Below, one piece after another: positions 31,746 to 40,318 of a stretch of DNA of 64,000 nt. A program made the translations under genes and the position numbers. The first letter of the stretch is position 1; each line of letters opens with the position of its first letter. The notes beneath the pieces are model-generated. The model did not search any database, was not told where the DNA came from, and worked only from the letters and a program-made list of their open reading frames with translations. Source of the stretch: Shouchella rhizosphaerae (GTDB lineage: Bacteria > Bacillota > Bacilli > Bacillales > Bacillaceae_D); contig NZ_FRBS01000003.1 in assembly GCF_900142675.1 (NCBI RefSeq), positions 124,001-188,000 of the forward strand, given 5' to 3'.

Positions 31746-32498
31746 TCATGTCCCCTTTTTTTCTTCAATCCAACTAGCTGCCTCGCCAAGAAACGGGCGT
31801 TGGATGTGAATCAATTGGTCAATGCCCTCTGCAGCGAGGTCAAGGAGCTCATTCAATTCACTGCGTGTATAAACAGCTTCTTCTCCACTGCCCTGCACTT
31901 CAACAAAATCGCCTGAACCTGTTTGGACGATATTCATATCGACCTTTGCCTGCGAATCCTCGCTGTAACACAGATCACACACCGCCCCTTCTTCAGGCAA
32001 AATGCCGACAGATATAGCTGCTAGAAAATCAGTAATCGGCCAAGCGCTAATTGTTTTTTCAGCGAACGCTTTTTGAACTGCGAGCACAAGCGCCACATAG
32101 GCACCTGTAATCGATGCGGTTCGAGTACCGCCATCTGCTTGGATAACGTCGCAGTCGATCCAAATCGTCTTTTCACCGAGCTTTTCTAAATCGACAACTG
32201 CCCGGAGAGCCCGGCCGATCAGGCGTTGGATTTCCATTGTACGCCCGCTCAATTTGCCTTTTGCGGCTTCGCGAATCGTTCGCTGGCCTGTCGCTCGTGG
32301 CAGCATCGAATATTCCGCCGCTAGCCACCCTTTATTTTGCCCACGTAAAAACGGGGGGACGCGGTTTTCAATGCTTGCTGTGCATATCACTTTTGTATCG
32401 CCAACAGAAATCAGTACAGACCCTTCGGCATGCTTTGTAAAATGAGGAATGATCTCAACCTCTCTTAGTTGATTTTGTTTTCGGCCGTCTTGGCGCAT
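31746..32498 (-). CDS. rph: Ribonuclease PH
   Basis: Phosphorolytic 3'-5' exoribonuclease that trims tRNA 3' ends. At 250 residues it opens [26 protein letters not shown] and the catalytic-region [20 protein letters not shown] are present. AGGAGGAAAACAA precedes the ATG. It is the first gene of rph-ysnA-ysnB, adjacent to the tRNA operon. An extended -10 (TGTTATACT, 32547-32555) lies upstream. Confidence 0.97.
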   Translation of the reverse strand: MRQDGRKQNQLREVEIIPHFTKHAEGSVLISVGDTKVICTASIENRVPPFLRGQNKGWLAAEYSMLPRATGQRTIREAAKGKLSGRTMEIQRLIGRALRAVVDLEKLGEKTIWIDCDVIQADGGTRTASITGAYVALVLAVQKAFAEKTISAWPITDFLAAISVGILPEEGAVCDLCYSEDSQAKVDMNIVQTGSGDFVEVQGSGEEAVYTRSELNELLDLAAEGIDQLIHIQRPFLGEAASWIEEKKGT

Positions 32499-32565
32499 TT
32501 GTTTTCCTCCTTAGCAATGGAAAGCCCTCCAAATTGTATCGGCTCTAGTATAACATACCTAAACA

Positions 32566-32587
32566 GGCGCCTGCATATGCAAGCGCC
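32566..32587 (-). terminator. Hairpin between gerM and rph
   Basis: GGCGCTTGCATATGCAGGCGCC on the minus strand, a nearly perfect stem 13 nt after the gerM stop. The tail TGTTTAGG is T-poor, so termination would be weak. Confidence 0.45.
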
Positions 32588-32599
32588 TTGTCTGCTTCC

Positions 32600-33733
32600 C
32601 TATAGCGGCTTAGCATTCACGAGCTCAGGGCGAGTGACTTCTTCCACTTCAATGCCCGCCTCATTTACGCCTGCCTCTCCGTTCACTTGGATTGACACTT
32701 TTTCGATGCCGCCTTGCTCTGTTAATGTGAGCGCTAAGCTTTCCAATACACTAGTCGGAATCGCGCTGCCTTCGTTGGCCGATTGAATGGCTTCGTTAAA
32801 GTCTAAGACGACTTCGCCATTTTGCAGTTTAGGTTCATTAAGAAGTTCCACATCGCCTGACATTTCCGTTAGCAAATTTGTCATGAGCGATGGCCCGTCA
32901 ATCAATTCATTGATTGCCGCCTCTAGCTCATTGTCGACATTTTCAACCCTTTTCGTTACCGGTACATAGTATGTGTCCTCGTCATTTGCCCCAAGGAAAT
33001 AGAGGGTAATGTCCGTGCTGTTGGTAAAGTCGACTACTTCGCTTGTGTCGACATTTATGCCGTCTGCGCGACTTAGGTTTCCGACAAGCGGTTTCTCACT
33101 TTGTGGCATTTTATCGAGCTCATAACCGTTTACTTCGACTTTCACTTCTTCAACGTCAGGAAATTGCGTCAATGTCCAGGTGACAGCCTCAAAAATCTGC
33201 TTTTCATCTGCAAGATTGTAGTCATTAAACTCGCTTGAAAAATTGACAATCGCCAACTTTTCTTCTTTTAAGTGGTCGATATCGACTTCCGTTCCTGCTG
33301 GCAAGACGGCCCGGAAGCCGTTAGGAAGAATATCGTTGATTGGTCCCCCTTCTACTAAATACTCAAGCGCCTGTTTCATCACACTGTCTGTTTTTGGAAG
33401 CGTCAACGTTTGCGGGACGACTAGGCCATTGCTATCAATTAAATAGAGCTCTCGCTGATTTAATGATTCGGCAGCTTCATCTGGTGTTGTTTCATCTGTT
33501 GAGCCTGTTTCCTCCCCTGTTTCTTCCCCTGCTTCGCTTTCATCGGCTTGTTCTTCCGTTACATCCTCTTCAGGTTCATTTTCTTCGTTTCCAAAATCCT
33601 CTTCCGCATCCGTGTATGTGACTGGCGGTTCATCGAGTGTGTCCACAGCATCATTGGCTCCAAGTGAACAGCCCGTAGTAGTAAGTGCAAGTACAACAAC
33701 AAAAGGCGCGCTAACTCCAGCTAATTTACGCAT
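32600..33733 (-). CDS. gerM: Spore germination lipoprotein GerM
   Basis: Required for normal germination and cortex events in B. subtilis. It is 377 residues from the ATG at 33733 (MRKLAGVSAPFVVVLA), preceded by GGGGAGGG. A lipoprotein signal ends in LTTTGC with the lipidated Cys22. A Glu/Asp/Thr-rich linker (about 33-85) follows, then two GerMN domains (about 95-225 and 240-365), recognisable by the paired patterns NFSSEFNDYNLADE and LDFNEAIQSANEGS. It sits between trhO and rph; in B. subtilis it follows racE-ysmB directly. Confidence 0.93.
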   Translation of the reverse strand: MRKLAGVSAPFVVVLALTTTGCSLGANDAVDTLDEPPVTYTDAEEDFGNEENEPEEDVTEEQADESEAGEETGEETGSTDETTPDEAAESLNQRELYLIDSNGLVVPQTLTLPKTDSVMKQALEYLVEGGPINDILPNGFRAVLPAGTEVDIDHLKEEKLAIVNFSSEFNDYNLADEKQIFEAVTWTLTQFPDVEEVKVEVNGYELDKMPQSEKPLVGNLSRADGINVDTSEVVDFTNSTDITLYFLGANDEDTYYVPVTKRVENVDNELEAAINELIDGPSLMTNLLTEMSGDVELLNEPKLQNGEVVLDFNEAIQSANEGSAIPTSVLESLALTLTEQGGIEKVSIQVNGEAGVNEAGIEVEEVTRPELVNAKPL

Positions 33734-33813
33734 ACGTTTCCCTCCCCAGAATGGTTGTACTTCCATATATACGAGCTTTCTCTCAGATTAGACCAGCTTG
33801 TTTATACCTTGAA

Positions 33814-33843
33814 TAAAAAAAACGCCTCCCAAAAAGGAGGCGT
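33814..33843 (-). terminator. Terminator hairpin, distal copy
   Basis: Minus strand: ACGCCTCCTTTTTGGGAGGCG followed by TTTTTTTTAT. It is an efficient intrinsic terminator, but it lies about 185 nt after the trhO stop because of the element between it and the proximal copy. Confidence 0.9.
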
Positions 33844-33995
33844 CAGACTATAGACAAACGCTCGCATACTTCGTCGTTTGCCTCGGTCATATGCTCATGA
33901 ACCCTCGTTCTATTCGCATCTTCCCTCGGCTGCACTCCTCGTCTGACAAGCGTTTTCTATCAGTCTGATTGTTTGTCGACTTTGTCGACAACCTC
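33844..33995. repeat. Element between two copies of a terminator hairpin
   Basis: About 150 nt without coding capacity. The ends are imperfect inverted repeats: AGACTATAGACAAACGCT (33845-33862) and AGCGTTTTCTATCAGTCT (33949-33966). A perfect palindrome TTGTCGAC-TTT-GTCGACAA type stem follows at about 33971-33991. Both outer sides are the 20-base CGCCTCCCAAAAAGGAGGCG. Relatives of its ends occur at 15499 and 40271. Confidence 0.6.
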
Positions 33996-34017
33996 ACGCC
34001 TCCCAAAAAGGAGGCGT
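33996..34017 (-). terminator. Terminator hairpin, proximal copy without T tract
   Basis: ACGCCTCCTTTTTGGGAGGCGT on the minus strand, identical to the distal copy over 20 bases and 9 nt after the trhO stop. It lacks the following T run, so it probably no longer terminates. Confidence 0.7.
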
Positions 34018-34026
34018 GTCAATGAT

Positions 34027-34995
34027 TTATAATCGAGCAGGAAGCTTTTCTCCAAGAGCGTCAAGCCGCGCTTGGTGTTCTTCAGGAGAAAGCTGATGCT
34101 CTTTTACATAGAGATTGCGAGGGTGGACGCGGCATTCAGGTGTACAGCCGCGCAAATATTTATGCTCATTTTCCTCTGAACATAAAATTTGCTTGTTGCA
34201 TTCTGGATTCGCGCAATTGACATACCGCTCGCACGGTTTTCCGTCAAAGTAATCTTTTCCGACTACAGTTGGCGCTACGTGGTTAATCGGCACTGTTAGC
34301 CGCTCATCAAATACATAGCATTTGCCATCCCACAATTCCCCTTTTACTTCTGGGTCTTTTCCGTAAGTGACAATGCCGCCATCTAATTGAGCTACATCTT
34401 CAAACCCTTCTTTTTTAAGCCAGCCTGAAAATTTTTCGCAGCGGATTCCTCCTGTGCAGTAAGTAAGAATTCGTTTATTTTCAAATTGCTCTTTGTTTTG
34501 TCGAATCCAATCAGGCAGCTCCCTAAAAGCCTTAATGTCTGGGCGGATCGCTCCACGAAAATGGCCGACATCATACTCATAATCATTGCGGGCGTCAATG
34601 ACAACCGTGTCCTCTGCCAGCATTGCTTCACGCCATTCTTTTGGCGATAAATGCTTGCCTGTCAGTTCGTTTGGATTGACGTCGTCTTCATTCAAGCGAA
34701 GCGTTACCAGTTCTGGGCGAGGGCGTACATGCATCTTCTTAAATACGTGCTGCTCTTCTTCGTCCACTTTAAATACAATGCCTTCAAACAATGGGTTGGC
34801 TTTCATCGCCTCCATATAGGCATCGGTATGTTCCTTCAGCCCTGATACGGTTCCATTAATGCCTTCTTTTGCTACAAGTACTCGGCCTTTTAACTGCAAG
34901 CTTTTGCAAAAAGCGAGATGCTCTTTAGCAAACCCTTCTGGATCTTCAATCGTAGTGTAATAATAATACAGTAGTACACGGTAATCTTTAGACAT
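34027..34995 (-). CDS. trhO: tRNA uridine(34) hydroxylase, rhodanese-like (TrhO/YbfQ)
   Basis: Oxygen-dependent hydroxylation of wobble U34, the first step towards mo5U/cmo5U in tRNA. It is 322 residues from the ATG at 34995 ([19 protein letters not shown]). A GTG four codons earlier also has a possible site. Order: an N-terminal acylphosphatase-like domain, a rhodanese domain with active Cys in [16 protein letters not shown], and a Cys-rich tail ([24 protein letters not shown]). It is inserted between racE and gerM relative to the B. subtilis order. Confidence 0.92.
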   Translation of the reverse strand: MSKDYRVLLYYYYTTIEDPEGFAKEHLAFCKSLQLKGRVLVAKEGINGTVSGLKEHTDAYMEAMKANPLFEGIVFKVDEEEQHVFKKMHVRPRPELVTLRLNEDDVNPNELTGKHLSPKEWREAMLAEDTVVIDARNDYEYDVGHFRGAIRPDIKAFRELPDWIRQNKEQFENKRILTYCTGGIRCEKFSGWLKKEGFEDVAQLDGGIVTYGKDPEVKGELWDGKCYVFDERLTVPINHVAPTVVGKDYFDGKPCERYVNCANPECNKQILCSEENEHKYLRGCTPECRVHPRNLYVKEHQLSPEEHQARLDALGEKLPARL

Positions 34996-35151
34996 ATACT
35001 CTTCCACCTATCTCCTTATATTTGCAAGATACAATGTGTAGGTGTCTTACCTAGTCAGCCACATCTGTGTCTCATGTTTTGCCAACCTATATTATACAAA
35101 AATTCGCCTTTTTGTCCAGTTCCTTGCTATTTTAACAAAAGCAAGCGAAAT

Positions 35152-35196
35152 GACCAAAACAAAAGCTCCCTCCCATGTTAAGGAGATGAGCTTTCT
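35152..35196 (-). terminator. Terminator after ferredoxin
   Basis: Minus strand: AAAGCTCATCTCC, loop, GGGAGGGAGCTTTTGTTTTGG. It lies about 45 nt after the ferredoxin stop. Confidence 0.75.
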
Positions 35197-35240
35197 ATCG
35201 TGGGCTACTTTGATAAATGTTGTTAGCGCCTTTCCAACTG

Positions 35241-35480
35241 TTACTCAATCCCAAAAAATTCTTCCGCTTTTTTCAAGAACTTTTGGTCTTCAGGGGCCAT
35301 CTCATATTCTTCCACAATGGCATCAACTGGGCATACGCCTTGGCAAGCGCCGCAATCAATGCAAATATCTGGATTAATAAAGTATTGGTCTTCTCCTTCT
35401 TCAATGCAGTCAACTGGGCATACATCGACACATTCCCCAGCTTTCTCCCCGATGCAAGGGCTCAAAATGACAAATGCCAT
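35241..35480 (-). CDS. fdxA: 7Fe-type ferredoxin
   Basis: This 79-residue electron carrier has eight cysteines. The first set CIGEKAGECVDVCPVDC (C9, C17, C21, C25) and the second CIDCGACQGVCP (C40, C43, C46, C50) give the spacing of Bacillus ferredoxins holding one 3Fe-4S or 4Fe-4S and one 4Fe-4S cluster. The acidic tail is typical. AAAAGGAGTG precedes the ATG. It probably forms a single-gene unit. Its redox partner is not evident; neighbouring trhO is not known to need it. Confidence 0.93.
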   Translation of the reverse strand: MAFVILSPCIGEKAGECVDVCPVDCIEEGEDQYFINPDICIDCGACQGVCPVDAIVEEYEMAPEDQKFLKKAEEFFGIE

Positions 35481-35611
35481 GTTTTACACTCCTTTAAAAG
35501 TCTCCTCTTTTAAGAAAACAGCAAAAAAGCCGTCTCTTCTTCTCAATCATTCTACTGCCTGTCTCTAGCATACACCCCTGCCTCAGAAACATAAAGGGGT
35601 TTGCCTGAATT

Positions 35612-36442
35612 TCACTTACTTTTCATCGTTGCTTGAACCGGCAATGGCCCATCAAGATGAATCGACGCGACTGAGTCTGTGTGAATGTTTAGCCAACTCG
35701 CCGCTAATTGCTTAAATTGATTCGCTTCTCCAGTCGTATAGAAACGATGTGTCGCCTTTGCCTGATGTTGTTCGTTCATTGAATGGTAAAACAGCAAACT
35801 GCTTACTTCCCTTGCTGTCTCCTCGCCTGATGAAATGACGGTAACGCCGGGCAAACACGCTTCAATGACAGGCTTTAACAATGGGTAATGGGTACAGCCT
35901 AAAATGAGCGTATCGAAACCGGCGCCTTGAAGGGGAGCGAGCGATTCGCGTACTACCGCTTCGGCTTCAGGTCCTTTAATCGTCCCCTGTTCAACAAGGG
36001 GCACAAATAACGGACATGCCAAGCTTTCAACCGTTACGTTTTCATCAATCGAATGGAGTGCCATCGTGTAGGCGTTGCTCGCAATTGTGCCTATTGTGCC
36101 AATGACAGCAACATGGCGATTTTCGCTCACTTGTATCGCGCTGATCGCCCCTGGACGGATCACGCCAACAACTGGAATGTCTAACTGGGCTCTTGCCTCT
36201 TCTAGCACAACCGCCGTTGCTGTATTGCAGGCAATCACAATCATTTTGACACCTTCATGTAAGAGACGTCCGATCATTTGCCACGTAAACGCCCGCACTT
36301 CTTCGACAGGGCGGGGGCCATATGGGCAACGGGCGGAATCCCCTATATATACAATCGGTTCTTTTGGCAATTGACGCATAATTTCCGAGGCGACAGTCAA
36401 TCCCCCTATGCCTGAATCAATAATGCCAATCGGTCTGTTCAC
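35612..36442 (-). CDS. racE: Glutamate racemase
   Basis: Makes D-glutamate for peptidoglycan. It is 276 residues. The catalytic cysteines are in VIACNTATAVVLEEA and LILGCTHYPLLKPV, with the N-terminal IGIIDSGIGGLTV. It lies 17 nt after the MarR gene ysmB, and the two are probably one unit. Confidence 0.96.
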   Translation of the reverse strand: MNRPIGIIDSGIGGLTVASEIMRQLPKEPIVYIGDSARCPYGPRPVEEVRAFTWQMIGRLLHEGVKMIVIACNTATAVVLEEARAQLDIPVVGVIRPGAISAIQVSENRHVAVIGTIGTIASNAYTMALHSIDENVTVESLACPLFVPLVEQGTIKGPEAEAVVRESLAPLQGAGFDTLILGCTHYPLLKPVIEACLPGVTVISSGEETAREVSSLLFYHSMNEQHQAKATHRFYTTGEANQFKQLAASWLNIHTDSVASIHLDGPLPVQATMKSK

Positions 36443-36459
36443 GCGTCTTTTCTCTCCCT

Positions 36460-36924
36460 TTATGAACGCACTTCACGCTTTTCCTTCATCGTTTTCAAAA
36501 GGAAATTTAAATTTTCTTCTAGATCGTTCACTTGTTCACTTGTAAAATGCTCAAGCATTTCCGCTAAATAATGTTGCCGCTTAGCGATCACTTCACGTAT
36601 GATCGTTTGACCTCTATCCAACAAATGAATTCGCACGACGCGCCGGTCTTGTTTGTCTTTTACCCGCATCACCAATCCATTTTTCTCCATTCGATCTACT
36701 AAGTCCGTAGTTGTGCTGCATGCCAGGTGCATATGATTAGAAAGTTCCCCTATGGTCATATCACCATATTCATTTAACCACTGCAGTGCAACAAATTGCG
36801 GAGTCGTTATCGGGAAATGCGCTAAAATTTCTCTGCCCTTTTGTTTCACTAAGTCAGCAATTTTACGGAGAGAGCGCTCAATCTCCTCGAATTGGTGACG
36901 ATTGTTGTCATAAGGTTTTTCCAA
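36460..36924 (-). CDS. ysmB: MarR-family transcriptional regulator (YsmB-like)
   Basis: Winged-helix regulator of about 154 residues. I propose the TTG at 36924 (LEKPYDNNRHQFEEIE), because GGAGGTG sits 8 nt before it. The in-frame ATG at 36939 includes that site in its own codons and has none upstream. The recognition helix region is MTIGELSNHMHLACSTTTDLVDRM and the wing KDKQDRRVVRIHLLDRG (quoted in parts). In B. subtilis the gene also sits next to racE; its targets are unknown. Confidence 0.85.
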   Translation of the reverse strand: MEKPYDNNRHQFEEIERSLRKIADLVKQKGREILAHFPITTPQFVALQWLNEYGDMTIGELSNHMHLACSTTTDLVDRMEKNGLVMRVKDKQDRRVVRIHLLDRGQTIIREVIAKRQHYLAEMLEHFTSEQVNDLEENLNFLLKTMKEKREVRS

Positions 36925-37035
36925 TCGTTGCACCTCCATCCAATCCTATCGGTTTCTATTCATTCTAAGACTATTGTACTAACCTCAACGCCTCTTATCA
37001 ACTAGATTTCTTAGATTGTCGACTAAACACATGGG

Positions 37036-37068
37036 AATAAGGACAAACGATTTCCGCTTGCCCTTATT
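37036..37068 (-). terminator. Possible terminator after ptsI
   Basis: Minus strand: AATAAGGGCAAGCG, GAAAT loop, CGTTTGTCCTTATT, with G-U pairs. There is no T tract after it, so the call is weak. Confidence 0.35.
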
Positions 37069-37071
37069 TCC

Positions 37072-38793
37072 TTATGATTGGCTGTATTTGCTGCGAACTA
37101 GTTGTTCGACTCCATCGGCCGTATCTTTTGTCAATGCTTCTTGCGCAAAAGATTCCAGTTCAGCTTTAGACAATTTGCTAATCTGGCTTCTAGCAGGGAG
37201 AATCGACGTGGCGCTCATGCTAAACTCGTCTAAGCCAAGACCGAGCAAAAGGGGAATCGCAATTTCATCACCGGCCATTTCGCCGCACATGCCGACCCAT
37301 TTCCCTTCTGCGTGGGCAGCTTGAATGACCATGTCAATTAGACGAAGAACTGCTGGATGGTACGGCTGGTATAAATAAGAAACTCGTTCATTCATACGGT
37401 CAGCAGCCATTGTATATTGAATCAAGTCATTCGTACCGATGCTGAAAAAGTCAACTTCTTTGGCAAACTGTGGAGCCGCCACCGCAGTCGATGGAATTTC
37501 CACCATAATGCCAACTTCCATCTCGTCGCTGACATCAACATTGCTCGCTTGCAGCTTGTCTTTTTCTTCGTGCAAAATTTGTTTAGCTTGACGCAATTCT
37601 TCCAACGTCGCAATCATCGGAAACATGATCTTTAAATTGCCATGTGCACTTGCGCGAAGCAAGGCGCGGAGCTGGGCCCGGAACATGTCCTGTTTTTCAA
37701 GGCAAAGGCGAATGGCCCGATGCCCTAAAAACGGGTTTAGTTCGTGTGGCAAATCCAAATAAGGAAGCTCTTTGTCGCCGCCAATGTCGAGTGTACGGAT
37801 GACGACTGGCTTTCCATCCATCCGTTCCACCACTTCTTTGTAAGCTTCGTATTGTTCTTCCTCACTTGGAAGCTCTGTCCGTCCCATATAAAGGAACTCT
37901 GTCCGATAAAGGCCGATCCCTTCAGCGCCATTGTTAATCACGCCGTCTAAATCTTTAGGCGTTCCGATATTAGCCGCTAGCTCAACGTGGTGCGTGTCTT
38001 GCGTTGTCGTCTTTTTGTTGACAAGTTTTGCCCACTCCGCTTTTTGCGCTTCATAATCAGCTTGCTTTTGCTCATAAGCAGCTAACTCTTCTTCGGTAGG
38101 GTTGACAATGACGTGGCCATCAATGCCGTCAACAATCACAAGTGCACCGTTTTCAATTTTGGCAGTAGCTTCTTTCGTCCCGACCACAGCAGGAATTTCC
38201 AAAGATCTAGACATGATGGCAGAGTGAGACGTACGACCGCCAATGTTTGTCGCAAAACCTTTGATAACGTCAGGATTTAATTGTGCCGTATCAGATGGTG
38301 TTAAATCATGGGCAATGATAATGGTGTCTTCTTCGATAGCGGCAAGGGAAACGACTTCAATTCCCATAAGGTGACCTAATACACGGCGAGAAACATCACG
38401 TATATCCGCTGCTCGCTCTTTCATATATTCATTGTCCATGTTTTCAAACATGGTAATGAACATATTGGCGACTTCGTTCAATGCAAACTCCGCTGTTACG
38501 GAGTCTTCATTTACTTTTGCTTTCACAGCGTCGACCAACTCAGGATCGCTTAACACAAGCAAATGGGCTGAAAAAATTTCAGCCTTGTCCTCGCCTAATT
38601 CATTAAGCGCCTTTTCCTTAATAGCCGTCAATTCTTCACGAGAAATAGCCAGTGCTTCGTCCAGACGCTTGATCTCATCACTGGGGTTTTTGGCCTCTTT
38701 TTGTTTGATTGTAAAATCAGGCTCTTCGTGCACAAAGGCTTTGGCAATTGCTACACCCGCAGATGCAGCAATGCCTTTAAGAGAATGAAGCAT
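37072..38793 (-). CDS. ptsI: PTS enzyme I (phosphoenolpyruvate-protein phosphotransferase)
   Basis: Transfers phosphate from PEP to HPr, the first step of all PTS sugar uptake. At 573 residues it is complete. The phospho-accepting His lies in [18 protein letters not shown]. The C-terminal PEP barrel has [31 protein letters not shown] and the Cys in GMCGEMAGD. Its ATG overlaps the ptsH stop by one base (TAATG). Confidence 0.97.
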   Translation of the reverse strand: MLHSLKGIAASAGVAIAKAFVHEEPDFTIKQKEAKNPSDEIKRLDEALAISREELTAIKEKALNELGEDKAEIFSAHLLVLSDPELVDAVKAKVNEDSVTAEFALNEVANMFITMFENMDNEYMKERAADIRDVSRRVLGHLMGIEVVSLAAIEEDTIIIAHDLTPSDTAQLNPDVIKGFATNIGGRTSHSAIMSRSLEIPAVVGTKEATAKIENGALVIVDGIDGHVIVNPTEEELAAYEQKQADYEAQKAEWAKLVNKKTTTQDTHHVELAANIGTPKDLDGVINNGAEGIGLYRTEFLYMGRTELPSEEEQYEAYKEVVERMDGKPVVIRTLDIGGDKELPYLDLPHELNPFLGHRAIRLCLEKQDMFRAQLRALLRASAHGNLKIMFPMIATLEELRQAKQILHEEKDKLQASNVDVSDEMEVGIMVEIPSTAVAAPQFAKEVDFFSIGTNDLIQYTMAADRMNERVSYLYQPYHPAVLRLIDMVIQAAHAEGKWVGMCGEMAGDEIAIPLLLGLGLDEFSMSATSILPARSQISKLSKAELESFAQEALTKDTADGVEQLVRSKYSQS

Positions 38794-39056
38794 TATTCGC
38801 CAAGTCCCTCTTTAATCACTTCTTCAATAGCTGAAAGCGCTTCATCTGCGTCTGAACCTTCCGCTTTGATTGTTACTTCTGCGCCTTGTCCAACACCAAG
38901 AGACATGACACCCATGATCGATTTAAGATTGACTGATTTCCCTTTGTATTCCAAAGTGATATCAGACGAGAATTGGCCAGCTTTATTAACAAGCTGTGTA
39001 GCTGGACGCGCGTGAATGCCCGTTTCTGCAGTAATTTTAAATGTTTTTTCAGCCAT
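38793..39056 (-). CDS. ptsH: Phosphocarrier protein HPr
   Basis: An 87-residue phosphocarrier. His15 in [11 protein letters not shown] receives phosphate from enzyme I. Ser46 in [12 protein letters not shown] is the HPrK site that makes it the CcpA co-repressor. AGAGGAAT precedes the ATG. No ptsG lies next to it, unlike in B. subtilis; it sits between ysmB-racE and gerE. Confidence 0.97.
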   Translation of the reverse strand: MAEKTFKITAETGIHARPATQLVNKAGQFSSDITLEYKGKSVNLKSIMGVMSLGVGQGAEVTIKAEGSDADEALSAIEEVIKEGLGE

Positions 39057-39253
39057 AGTAATTCCTCTTTTCTATTAGTATTTACTCATTGGTAAAGCCC
39101 TTGTACAGCGGGTCGCCTTTGCACAAATCACGACTGATTCTTACTAAGTATCGTACCCTGCAATGAGCTGCTCTAGCCAATTTATTTTTCTTTTTTGCTA
39201 AGCAATGCACTTTATTCAGCTGCAAAACCCTCTTATAAAAGAGCTTTATAAAC
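39057..39253 (-). other. Long untranslated leader of ptsHI
   Basis: Nearly 200 nt lie between the predicted start point and ptsH. It holds small inverted repeats (AGCTCTTTTATAAGAGGGTTT; TGCAGCTGAATAAAGTGCA) and no terminator-plus-antiterminator pair that I can identify. No open frame with a ribosome site was seen. Confidence 0.4.
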
Positions 39254-39259
39254 ATCGTC

Positions 39260-39288
39260 ATTATAGCATGGGGGGTAATCCCTTTCAA
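39260..39288 (-). promoter_or_regulatory. Sigma-A promoter for ptsHI
   Basis: Minus strand: TTGAAA (39283-39288), 17-nt spacer, TATAAT (39260-39265). Confidence 0.85.
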
Positions 39289-39365
39289 CAAAAAAACAAG
39301 GGCCCTATCAAAAAAACGACTAAATTCGACAATAATGAAAACGTCCTATTCGCAAATGAACGCTC

Positions 39366-39393
39366 ACACCTTTTTCATACACAACATATACTG
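39366..39393 (+). promoter_or_regulatory. Candidate sigma-K promoter for gerE
   Basis: ACA (39366-39368), 16 nt, CATATACTG (39385-39393), close to the sigma-K pattern. gerE is a sigma-K gene in B. subtilis. The leader would be about 65 nt. Confidence 0.45.
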
Positions 39394-39458
39394 TCTTGAC
39401 TAAAGCCTTTCAGGTCAGCGTTGACCTGCTCTTAGCCCGGCATGAAGGAGTGAACATA

Positions 39459-39683
39459 TTGAAGGGAGCAGACTTCGGACCAAAACCTTTGCTTACGAAA
39501 AGGGAACGCGAAGTATTCGAACTACTCGTCCAAGACCAAACAACAAAAGAAATTGCTAATCACCTTTTTATTAGTGAAAAGACCGTACGCAACCATATTT
39601 CGAACACAATGCAGAAGCTGGGAGTAAAGGGGCGCTCTCAAGCCGTTATCGAACTTATACGTCTAGGTGAATTGACCATTTGA
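39459..39683 (+). CDS. gerE: Spore-coat transcriptional regulator GerE
   Basis: LuxR-type DNA-binding protein acting late in the mother cell on coat genes. The TTG at 39459 follows AAGGAG at 8 nt and gives exactly 74 residues, the length of B. subtilis GerE. The frame from 39396 has no site and adds an unrelated stretch. The protein is almost all one HTH domain: LLTKREREVFELLVQDQTTK and FISEKTVRNHISNTMQKLG. A terminator follows at once. cotA in this window is a likely late coat gene of the same regulon. Confidence 0.96.
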   Translation: MKGADFGPKPLLTKREREVFELLVQDQTTKEIANHLFISEKTVRNHISNTMQKLGVKGRSQAVIELIRLGELTI

Positions 39684-39709
39684 AAAAAGCCTGCTATGCA
39701 GGCTTTTTG
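39684..39709. terminator. Bidirectional terminator between gerE and ysmA
   Basis: AAAAAAGCCTGCTATGCAGGCTTTTT: symmetric stem with A tract and T tract, serving convergent gerE and ysmA. Confidence 0.9.
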
Positions 39710-40165
39710 CTATGTAGTTTTTTTACATGCTAGTTTAGCAAGCATCTTCTCAGAGAAAGGGAGTGCTTTGCCTGTCTGTTTGTCAACTTGCACCACTGTG
39801 CCTCTCCCTGTTAAACAAATATCAGTGTTTCTTTTTGCTACATAATGAATGTCCAATGAAGAACGCCCGATTTTATCCACTTTTACCCCTACTTGTAACG
39901 TATCCCCGTATTGAATTTGGGCCACATAATTACATTGCAAATCAGCAGTAACGACAATGGCATCATTGCTAATCGCGGCCCAATCTTCCATTAAGCCGCA
40001 AGACTCAAAAAATTCAAGCCTTGCGTGTTCAAAATAAATAAACGCAGACGTATTATTCACATGGCCAAATGCATCTGTTTCCGAAAAGCGGACTTTGATG
40101 GGAACAAAAAATGTAAATGAGTCTTCCCATGCGCTTATTTCATTGATATAAGCAGGCACTTTCAT
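39710..40165 (-). CDS. ysmA: Acyl-CoA thioesterase of the hotdog fold (YsmA-like)
   Basis: A 151-residue protein of the 4-hydroxybenzoyl-CoA thioesterase family. The motif VRFSETDAFGHVNNTSAFIYFEHARLEFFE contains the catalytic Asp-region (partial quote: FSETDAFGHVNNTSAF). AAGGAGCG precedes the ATG. It lies between sdhB and gerE, the B. subtilis ysmA position. The substrate is unknown. Confidence 0.88.
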   Translation of the reverse strand: MKVPAYINEISAWEDSFTFFVPIKVRFSETDAFGHVNNTSAFIYFEHARLEFFESCGLMEDWAAISNDAIVVTADLQCNYVAQIQYGDTLQVGVKVDKIGRSSLDIHYVAKRNTDICLTGRGTVVQVDKQTGKALPFSEKMLAKLACKKTT

Positions 40166-40270
40166 CGTTCATCGCTCCTTTTTTTGACAAATCTCAGCTT
40201 AATTGAAAAGGCTTAGTAGACGGGAATAATGGAGAGGAAAATGGAAATAGAAATGGGATTGACGTAAGCG

Positions 40271-40284
40271 GCGTTTGTCTATAG
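40271..40284. repeat. Short copy of the element end
   Basis: CTATAGACAAACGC (minus strand) is a 14-base exact match to 33849-33862. It lies directly beyond the sdhB terminator hairpin, the same placement as at 33.8 kb. Confidence 0.5.
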
Positions 40285-40287
40285 TTG

Positions 40288-40312
40288 AACGAGGCTGCTT
40301 CGCAGCCTCGTT
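40288..40312 (-). terminator. Hairpin after sdhCAB
   Basis: AACGAGGCTGCGAAGCAGCCTCGTT: an 11-bp stem 7 nt after the sdhB stop, with little T tract. Confidence 0.65.
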
Positions 40313-40318
40313 GTATGA

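Noticed and set aside
39205-39399. 64-codon plus-strand frame before gerE
   Set aside because: Overlaps the ptsH promoter, lacks a ribosome site and has no protein-like composition.
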